Below are positions 58,072 to 64,000 of a stretch of DNA of 64,000 nt, piece by piece. The DNA comes from GM7GCV1 sp965222065 (GTDB lineage: Bacteria; Pseudomonadota; Gammaproteobacteria; Pseudomonadales; GM7GCV1): assembly GCA_965222065.1 (NCBI GenBank), contig OZ244933.1:62001-126000 (forward strand), in the 5' to 3' direction. Both the position numbers and the translations under genes were made by a program. Position 1 is the first letter of the stretch; each line of letters begins with the position of its first letter. The notes under the pieces were generated by a model, which saw only the letters and a list, made by a program, of their open reading frames with translations, searched no databases and had not been told where the DNA came from.

Positions 58072-60318
58072 TCAGGGGCTATTTCTCTTATATGTTTCCT
58101 CTAGTGCCTCGCGCACCTTCCGGGCCAGATCAGCTCGTCGAAACGGTTTGGAGAGCAGGTTTATCCCGGGGTCCAGACGTCCGTGGTGGACGATGGCATT
58201 CTCGGTATATCCTGACATGTACAACACCTTGAGGCCCGGTCGGAGTTCGACGGCAAGGTTGGCCAGATCGTGTCCGCTGATCCCTCCAGGCATGATCATG
58301 TCTGTCAGCAAAAGGTCGATATGTGCTTCGCTTTCCAGAATCGCTTTCGCCTCGGCCCCATTAGCTGCCGTCTGAACAGAGTATCCCAGCGATTTGAGTT
58401 GATCGAGAGTGAACTGGCGCACCATTGCGTCGTCCTCGACCAGCAGCACCCGAGCTTCCCCGACGGGTACCGGTTCGGATTCAGGGGCATGCGAGATTTT
58501 TTCCGCGGCATCGGAGCGCGGCAGATAGAGTCGTATCGTAGTGCCTTCTTCGGGCTCGGAATAGATGGCCACGTGGCCGTTTGACTGGTTGATGAAACCG
58601 TGCACCATGGACAGACCCAGGCCAGTGCCCCGGCCCGGCTCCTTGGTCGTGAAAAACGGTTCGAACACGCGCTGCAGTACTTGCCTGGGTATGCCTGTTC
58701 CGGTGTCGCTGACGGCTATCAGGACGTAGTCCCCTGGCCTCAACTCCGGCCGCGTTCGGGCGTAGCCGGCATCAAGCTGCACGTTCGCCGTCTCAAGCGT
58801 CAGCCACCCGCCGGATGGCATCGCATCGCGAGCGTTGACAATGAGATTGAGAAGCGCCGTCTCAAGCTGGGACGGATCAATCATTGCCGGCCACAAGCCG
58901 CTGTCGAATTTGAGTTCGAGTTCCACATGCTCGCCCAGCGTCCTGTTAATTAGCCCCCGCATGTCTTCAATCAACCGGTTGATGTCGACGGGTCTGGGCT
59001 CCAGCGGTTGACGTCGTGCGAAGGCCAGCAGCCGCTGCGTCAGTTCGGTACCACGGTTAGCCGCTGAATTGATCATCCCGGCCATTTGCGCCGTATTCTC
59101 ATCACTGTCCCGGTAAATATCGTAGAGTGTTTCGGCGTTGCCCAGGATCACCGTTAACAGGTTGTTGAAATCGTGTGCAATGCCGCCGGTAAGTTCGCCG
59201 ACAGCCTGTAGGCGCTGACTATGCGCAAGGGCTTCACGAACCTGCCGATCCTGAAGCATACGCGCCAGGTGCTTTGCGATTGAATTGAGCATTATGCGTT
59301 CTTCCGGAAGAAAGGGGCCTTCTCCGCCAGGCTGGTCCGGAAGCTCGCGTGAATAGGCCACCTCGATTTTCCCCGTTTCCTCTGCACTGATTCGGATAGG
59401 ACTCGACAGGATGGCTTGCCGTTCAGTCCAGTTGCTACTGGAGAACACCTCGCCTTTGTACTTGATGCGGGCCATGGCTGCGTCCTCGTGCAGCATATGC
59501 GCCGGGATCAGTTCTGCGGTTTGTTGGCAGACTTCTGCGACAGATAGATTGTCGTCGGTGGTTAGCTCAAGCACAAGGTACAGACATTGCTGTTCCTTGA
59601 TTCGCTCCTGTAACAGCAGCTGGTAGGTCTCGCGCTGCTCCATGGACCGGTTGAAGAGGTTTGCTATATCGCTCAGTTCGTCCTTCCCGCTGACAGGGAG
59701 ACGCACCGAACTGTTGCCGTCACCAAAGCGCCGGATGCCATAAGAAAAATCACGTAGAGGTTGCAAAATCCGTCGGAAGAAGAGCCAGAAAGCAAGGCAG
59801 GCCAGCGCCGCGGTAGCCAGTGCGACCAGGATCAGTAGCTGCTGTGACCACAGGAGTGTGGCTACAATGTCACGGTTGCGTTCTTCGATGATTATGTTGA
59901 GTGCGTCCAGCGCACCGGTTTCATGAATGCGGATTTGATTGCCCATGGGTTCCAGGCGAGCCTCGGACACATTGCCAGCATCCAGTAAGGCTAGCGCGCC
60001 GTTGGCCAGTGTCTCAATCTCTTCTACGTGTAAGCGAGCCGTGATCGCTTCCGGGTGTCGCTCATCTTCGAGCAATGTGATCAGACGCCTCGATTGCAGC
60101 ACCAGGCCGCGTAAGATATCGGGTTCCGGACGGACATGATTGAGATAGCGGATCGCGATATCGATCTTGAAAGCGCTGTCTCGTGCGTCATACAGGGCTT
60201 CGACATCGGCCAGACTGTTCCGGGTTTGCTGCCATACCAACAAACCGATCAGCGCCACACCGAGGGCGACCAACAGCGTGGCGGCGAGAATGGTGCTGGC
60301 CAGTGTCCGTAGTTTCAC
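58072..60318 (-). CDS. Hybrid sensor histidine kinase
   Basis: A 748-aa protein. Membrane segments at about 13-30 and 158-181 enclose a periplasmic sensor; HAMP about 182-235; a GAF-like region about 245-355; HisKA with phosphorylated His382 in GGIAHDFNNLL; HATPase with NLIVNARDAM, DTGTGIP and GTGLGLSMVHGF; and a C-terminal receiver with the Asp in LLLTDMIMPGG. There is no output-regulator gene beside it. Visibly G+C-richer than thrH and the SDR, consistent with transfer. It overlaps the binding-protein gene by four bases. Confidence 0.92.
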   Translation of the reverse strand: MKLRTLASTILAATLLVALGVALIGLLVWQQTRNSLADVEALYDARDSAFKIDIAIRYLNHVRPEPDILRGLVLQSRRLITLLEDERHPEAITARLHVEEIETLANGALALLDAGNVSEARLEPMGNQIRIHETGALDALNIIIEERNRDIVATLLWSQQLLILVALATAALACLAFWLFFRRILQPLRDFSYGIRRFGDGNSSVRLPVSGKDELSDIANLFNRSMEQRETYQLLLQERIKEQQCLYLVLELTTDDNLSVAEVCQQTAELIPAHMLHEDAAMARIKYKGEVFSSSNWTERQAILSSPIRISAEETGKIEVAYSRELPDQPGGEGPFLPEERIMLNSIAKHLARMLQDRQVREALAHSQRLQAVGELTGGIAHDFNNLLTVILGNAETLYDIYRDSDENTAQMAGMINSAANRGTELTQRLLAFARRQPLEPRPVDINRLIEDMRGLINRTLGEHVELELKFDSGLWPAMIDPSQLETALLNLIVNARDAMPSGGWLTLETANVQLDAGYARTRPELRPGDYVLIAVSDTGTGIPRQVLQRVFEPFFTTKEPGRGTGLGLSMVHGFINQSNGHVAIYSEPEEGTTIRLYLPRSDAAEKISHAPESEPVPVGEARVLLVEDDAMVRQFTLDQLKSLGYSVQTAANGAEAKAILESEAHIDLLLTDMIMPGGISGHDLANLAVELRPGLKVLYMSGYTENAIVHHGRLDPGINLLSKPFRRADLARKVREALEETYKRNSP

Positions 60319-61376
60319 GGTTCGATCGGCCCCTCATGTATCCATGTCGGCAGTGTGATCGAGTCGGGGCTGAAGCGCTCCAGCGGGTCGCGTGCGATGT
60401 ATTGGCGGGGGCTCAACTGAACCGGTGGCAGACCTAGCTGCTTCGCGCTCCATTCGAGCTTGGCTTCCATATTGGCGATCACCGGCCAGTTCAGCGCCAG
60501 TTTCCATGCCACACGTTTGTCTTGCAGCCAGTGTTCAGATGAAAAATCGAGTAATGCGGCTGCACGATCCGGCTCGGTCTGCAGCAGGGCAATTGCATCG
60601 GTGTATCCCTGAAACACGCGATCTACCACGTCGGGATATTCCTCAATTACACGGCGCCGGGAAACCAGCAACCAACTTACCGTGTCGACTCCCTGCAGCG
60701 GAAAGGCGCGTGCGTTCGAGCCAAGCTGTGTCATTGCTGCCTCGCTGAACGGGGTCCAGGCCACGACCACGTTAAAGCGCCCGTCAGCGAGTCCTGCAGC
60801 CAGATCGTCGGGATGAGCGTTCACCAGTTGTACCGAATCGGGGTCGATGCCGTGGAGTCTGGTGAACTGGTCCCACCCGAAATGTGCCGAAGTATTGGAC
60901 AACATACCCAGGGTCTGACCGGCCAGGTCTGCAGGCTGTTCAATGCCGTGCCTGCTGTCCGCAATGACGTGATGTGTGTGGCTGGACAGGCCTATGGTTG
61001 CGAGTATCACTGGCCAGCTTTTGGGCGGCACGCCTTCATTCTGTAGACGTACAAACGCCATTGCCAGAGGGGTCGGAGCCATCAATGCAAAGTCGGCCTG
61101 GCCAGCCATCAGCCGTTCCAGCGACTGTTTGCCCGAGCTGGTAAGTTCGACACGGATAGACGGCCCCGGATCGGCCTGAAAATAACCTGCGACTGCTGCG
61201 ATCCGGGTTGGTGCATCGGTGACCCACTCCGAGCCTGAAATGATGAGCTCGGAGGAGGTGGTGGGTTCGCTGAGGTACGACTGATCTGCAGCAGCAAGGT
61301 TCGGAAGGGCCATAGCCACTAACATGTACCCGAGCCACAATAGGGTATAAACCCTTCTCCCCCAGGTTTTTATCAC
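60315..61376 (-). CDS. NMT1/TauA-type periplasmic binding protein
   Basis: A 353-aa protein with a signal peptide (TLLWLGYMLVAMALPNLAAA) and the two-lobe SBP fold (ADFALMAPTPLAMAFVRLQ, LAGQTLGMLSNTSAHFGWDQ, VNAHPDDLAAGLADGRFNVVVAWTPF), as in taurine/nitrate/sulfonate-type binding proteins. No permease or ATPase is next to it, and it precedes a sensor kinase, so it may deliver ligand to the kinase periplasmic domain. GTG start at 61376 lies inside the stop region of an osmC remnant (GTGA), a coupling arrangement; upstream in-frame sequence is not signal-like. Confidence 0.78.
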   Translation of the reverse strand: MIKTWGRRVYTLLWLGYMLVAMALPNLAAADQSYLSEPTTSSELIISGSEWVTDAPTRIAAVAGYFQADPGPSIRVELTSSGKQSLERLMAGQADFALMAPTPLAMAFVRLQNEGVPPKSWPVILATIGLSSHTHHVIADSRHGIEQPADLAGQTLGMLSNTSAHFGWDQFTRLHGIDPDSVQLVNAHPDDLAAGLADGRFNVVVAWTPFSEAAMTQLGSNARAFPLQGVDTVSWLLVSRRRVIEEYPDVVDRVFQGYTDAIALLQTEPDRAAALLDFSSEHWLQDKRVAWKLALNWPVIANMEAKLEWSAKQLGLPPVQLSPRQYIARDPLERFSPDSITLPTWIHEGPIEP

Positions 61377-61489
61377 TTCAGCGTTGCATCCAGAGTGATT
61401 TCCGCATTCAGTACACCGCTCTGAATGGAGACAAACCCCTTGCCATCCTTTAGTCCACCTTCCCAGTGTGCGTTTGCATGGCGTTTCAT
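61373..61489 (-). pseudogene. osmC: Truncated osmC remnant
   Basis: A 38-codon frame beginning MKRHANAHWEGGLKDGKGFV, followed by SIQSGVLN, matches the N-terminus of OsmC peroxidases, which are about 140 aa. Only AEITLDATLK follows before a stop, resembling a later OsmC segment (EVTLD region), so an internal deletion removed most of the gene, including both catalytic cysteines. A promoter is in place on the minus strand: TTGCGC (61552-61557), 18-base spacer, TAGAAT (61528-61533). The remnant now leads into the binding-protein gene. Confidence 0.65.
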
Positions 61490-61580
61490 ATGTGACCTCT
61501 TGGCGTGGACATTGCTGACGTCCGATGATTCTACAGAGTGAAATTGAGCTGGCGCAAGGACAGCGCCCGGCACGTTGTTG

Positions 61581-61625
61581 GCCACAAAACGTGATCGACG
61601 AATTCACGCAGTATCCCCAGGCTCG
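61581..61625 (+). repeat. Direct repeat, thrH 3' remnant, right copy
   Basis: Matches 57708-57752 with three mismatches and in the same orientation, encoding PQNVIDEFTQYPQAR in the equivalent frame. No further thrH sequence is present; the frame then runs into unrelated sequence. Confidence 0.8.
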
Positions 61626-61658
61626 GCTTTATTGCTGTTACATAACAGTCAGGGCAGC

Positions 61659-62450
61659 TTAAAAAGCACTCTTAACAACGCCACCATCCACTCGAAGAGC
61701 GGCACCGGTTGTTGCTGACGCCAGTGGGCTAGCGGTGTAGGCGACCAGTGAGGCCACTTCATCGGTGGTTGCAAAGCGTTTTATCAACGATGTTGGTCGC
61801 ACTTCATTAAAAAAGTCCCTTTCGAATTCTTCGATGGTTTTTCCTTCCTTCTCTGCGAATTCTTCAACAAAATCAGTAACACCACGTGATTTAGTTGGTC
61901 CTGGCAAGACGCTATTAACTGTTATCCCGGTTCCGGCGACAGACTCGGCGAGTCCACGGGAAACAGCGAGCTGTGCAGTTTTGGTCATGCCGTAGTGAAT
62001 CATTTCAGCGGGGATCTGTACGGCGCTTTCGCTGGAGATAAAAATAATTCGGCCCCAGTTTCGGTCTTTCATGGCAGGAAGGTAAAGGCGGCTAAGCCGG
62101 ACGCCACTTAAAACATTTACCTCAAAGAAACGCAGCCACTCGTCATCAGAAATCTCTTCAAAGTCGGCAGGTTCAAAAATACCCAGATTATTAACCAGTA
62201 TTTCCACGCCCGGATATTTCTGTGCAAGCTGCTCAGCAGCCTCAGGGGTGGAGAGGTCGCCGGCAAAACCAATCAGTTCCCCTTGTACTTCCTGTGCCAA
62301 CGTCTTAATGGCGTTATCTACAGTCTCCTGGGAGCGTCCATTAATAATAACCCTGGCTCCCTCGGATGCCAGGGCCTTGGCAATGGCAAAGCCAATACCG
62401 GCTGTACTGCCAGTGACCAGGGATAATTTATCAGTCAGCTTTAAATCCAT
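61659..62450 (-). CDS. Short-chain dehydrogenase/reductase
   Basis: A 263-aa classical SDR: cofactor loop TGSTAGIGFAIAKAL (residues 13-27), NNLGIF in place of NNAG, and active-site Ser and YxxxK in FISSESAVQIPAEMIHYGMTK. The C-terminus AALRVDGGVVKSAF is typical. NAD(P)H-dependent oxidoreductase of unknown substrate. Adjacent to the insert boundary but of normal base composition. Confidence 0.88.
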   Translation of the reverse strand: MDLKLTDKLSLVTGSTAGIGFAIAKALASEGARVIINGRSQETVDNAIKTLAQEVQGELIGFAGDLSTPEAAEQLAQKYPGVEILVNNLGIFEPADFEEISDDEWLRFFEVNVLSGVRLSRLYLPAMKDRNWGRIIFISSESAVQIPAEMIHYGMTKTAQLAVSRGLAESVAGTGITVNSVLPGPTKSRGVTDFVEEFAEKEGKTIEEFERDFFNEVRPTSLIKRFATTDEVASLVAYTASPLASATTGAALRVDGGVVKSAF

Positions 62451-62486
62451 ATTGATTCCTGTGGGTTCGTGGAATGTATGGCCAGT

Positions 62487-62726
62487 TTAGCGATCTTTGG
62501 TTTCTTCTTTCAAAACCAGGTTGACCAGCCGGTTAACAAGGGGTGAAACCAGGATGATTGTTGGAAACGCTACGGCAAATGCAAACATCCAGGCTTTTAT
62601 CCAGATAGAGAAGAGATTGCTAACCAGTCCCATGTTAAAAAGCGTAATAACAAAAGACATGATGCAGGACATCAGCAAGGACATAAAAAAGGAAAAAACG
62701 TATCGATGATACTTGCGATCAATCAT
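62487..62726 (-). CDS. DUF2798 membrane protein
   Basis: A 79-aa protein with two membrane segments (about 9-33 and 41-65) and the DUF2798 pattern YHRYVFSFFMSLLMSCIMSF and WMFAFAVAFPTIILVSPLV. Function unknown. Confidence 0.8.
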   Translation of the reverse strand: MIDRKYHRYVFSFFMSLLMSCIMSFVITLFNMGLVSNLFSIWIKAWMFAFAVAFPTIILVSPLVNRLVNLVLKEETKDR

Positions 62727-62750
62727 TACATGGTTCCTGGCAATTGATGA

Positions 62751-64000
62751 TTATGGCTTTGGTGTGGCTGGCTGGGCGAGTTCAGATAAAAAATCCTGTT
62801 CCAGGCTTTCCATCATCGGTGCCACTTTGTAGAGGGTTTCCTGGAATTCCTTTTCAATGTTTGAATCATGAACAATACCGCCACCGCCCCAGCAATGGAT
62901 ATGGGCACCGTCAGCAATCATGGTCCGAATGGCAATACTGGTATGACTATGACCACAAAGACTGATGTAGCCAATGCTGCCGCAATAGAGACTACGCGGC
63001 ATGACTTCCAGCTCTGCGATAATCTCCATGGCCCGCTTTTTGGGCGCACCGGTGATGGAACCACCGGGATGGCAATGCCGTAGCAGTTCCAGAACGCTTA
63101 CTTCCGGGCGCAGGCAACCACGAACCTTGCTCACCAGGTGATGAACATTGGAAAAGCTTTGCAGCTCAAACAGGCTGGGTACCGAGATGGATCCGGGTTC
63201 GCAGGCCTTGCCCAGATCGTTGCGTAACAAATCGACGATCATCAGGTTTTCTGCCCGGTCTTTGGCACTGGCCTGTAATACGTCTGCATTGCGCTGGTCT
63301 ATTTTGGGATCTGTCGCGCGCGGAGCAGTTCCCTTGATCGGCTGGGTTTGTACCTCGCGCCCCTGAACGCGGAGAAATTCCTCCGGTGAATGGGAGATGA
63401 CTGCTTGTCTGTCCAGGCCGATATAGGCAGAAAACGGCGCCGGATGTCGACGGCGCTGGTTTAAATAGGCCGACAGGGTATCGCCCTGGTAGCTGGCCTG
63501 AAAATGCTGGGCATAATTGACCTGGTAGACATCGCCGTCGCGGATATACGTTTTTATTCGTTCAAGAGACTGAAGATATCTCTCCCGGTTTTCCGACGCC
63601 TTAAAGTGGCTGGTCAGTTCAAATTCATGGTCCGGCCGGGGCTCCTCTGCATTGATCAGGTCGAAGACAGTGCGACGGGTTTCAGGGCGGCATGCCGGAT
63701 GAAATACCAGGGAAGCAGAGCGGCGTTGATGGTCGTAGATCAGTGCCCAGAGATAAAGCCCCAAAAAGGCGCTGGGAAAGTTGATCTGTGGCTTATTAGC
63801 AAGATGGTTATCTGCCAAAAAAAGATCGTAGCCCCAGAAGCCTATCAGCCCGCCCTGGAACGGGCAGGTAGCCGCCTGGGCGCCGACCCTGTGTTGGTCC
63901 AGCAGGCCCTGGGCCTCCAGGCAAAAACGCTCTACGCTTTCCGGAGAGTCACCGGTATCGGCAGAAAGAACCTGATGGGGCAGGGCGCTAAGAATGTCAT
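62751..64000 (-). CDS. pabB: Aminodeoxychorismate synthase component I, 5' partial
   Basis: PabB of the chorismate-binding family, making 4-amino-4-deoxychorismate for folate. Visible residues run from an N-terminal segment at the window edge (LIGFWGYDLFLADNHL in the N-terminal domain) through TYIRDGDVYQVNYAQHF, PIKGTAPR, DLLRNDLGKACEPGS, HCHPGGSITGAPKKRAMEII and the C-terminal YCGSIGYISLCG. PIKGT is the PabB/TrpE motif whose Lys is used by PabB. The frame is open to base 64000, so the start lies outside. Its neighbourhood matches thrH-pabB in Pseudomonas, now split by the insert. Confidence 0.93.
   Translation of the reverse strand, partial: DILSALPHQVLSADTGDSPESVERFCLEAQGLLDQHRVGAQAATCPFQGGLIGFWGYDLFLADNHLANKPQINFPSAFLGLYLWALIYDHQRRSASLVFHPACRPETRRTVFDLINAEEPRPDHEFELTSHFKASENRERYLQSLERIKTYIRDGDVYQVNYAQHFQASYQGDTLSAYLNQRRRHPAPFSAYIGLDRQAVISHSPEEFLRVQGREVQTQPIKGTAPRATDPKIDQRNADVLQASAKDRAENLMIVDLLRNDLGKACEPGSISVPSLFELQSFSNVHHLVSKVRGCLRPEVSVLELLRHCHPGGSITGAPKKRAMEIIAELEVMPRSLYCGSIGYISLCGHSHTSIAIRTMIADGAHIHCWGGGGIVHDSNIEKEFQETLYKVAPMMESLEQDFLSELAQPATPKP

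Noticed and set aside
61377..61607. Upstream in-frame extension of the binding-protein gene
   Set aside because: The added 77 residues are Cys/Arg-rich and unlike a signal peptide, and overlap the osmC remnant in another frame.
1..64000. CRISPR array
   Set aside because: No regularly spaced direct repeats with unique spacers were seen; the clusters of repeats are palindromic elements.

Overview
The window looks like chromosome from a free-living, probably marine gammaproteobacterium of the Pseudomonadales / Cellvibrionales / Oceanospirillales sphere. The blocks ccmF-ccmG-ccmH-ccmI-smc-zipA-ligA and cysB-thrH-(insert)-pabB resemble the Pseudomonas arrangement, CysB, ThrH and ZipA are gammaproteobacterial proteins, and base composition is moderate. 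The genus cannot be fixed from the sequence alone.

Layout. 1-4862: oligopeptide ABC transporter (substrate-binding protein cut by the window edge, two permeases, one fused double ATPase). 4882-6282: membrane class III nucleotide cyclase. 6502-7854: tRNA-Ser(GGA), an XRE/DUF2975 pair and tRNA-Arg(TCG). 7841-16874: a 9 kb phage-satellite-like island in the 3' end of tRNA-Arg, with integrase, arm sites, AlpA-like and ribbon-helix-helix regulators, XkdF-like protease, large terminase, a candidate structured RNA with its own promoter and terminator, and a lipoprotein; no capsid, portal or tail gene is visible. 17144-19811: ketopantoate reductase and a PhoX-type phosphatase. 19899-26032: biotin block (birA, trmH and a bioBFHCD operon behind a BirA operator). 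26268-29560: an unknown membrane protein and an arsR-arsI-arsC-acr3 operon. 29566-30050: palindromic repeats and tRNA-Arg(ACG). 30136-35736: bolA, cobB, a small acidic protein and the System I cytochrome c maturation genes. 35831-43005: smc, zipA, ligA and a lytic transglycosylase. 43059-48787: M16 peptidase, a regulator, small proteins and cysK. 48965-55958: a lasso-peptide-type maturation cluster (HPr-kinase-like protein, Asn-synthase-like cyclase, ATP-grasp; convergent ABC exporter, B2 protease, PqqD/RRE protein) with no visible precursor. 56113-64000: cysB, thrH, a G+C-rich inserted sensor-kinase/binding-protein pair flanked by copies of the thrH 3' end, an SDR, DUF2798 and pabB (cut by the window edge).

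Most unusual: three multi-hairpin elements, each built into a partial copy of the tRNA gene beside it. Two interrupt a T-loop copy after the tRNA terminator and one interrupts a D-loop copy upstream of its tRNA. Each ends in a hairpin made from an inverted copy of the tRNA arm. The second main candidate is the approximately 410-nt structured RNA directly behind the island's terminase gene.
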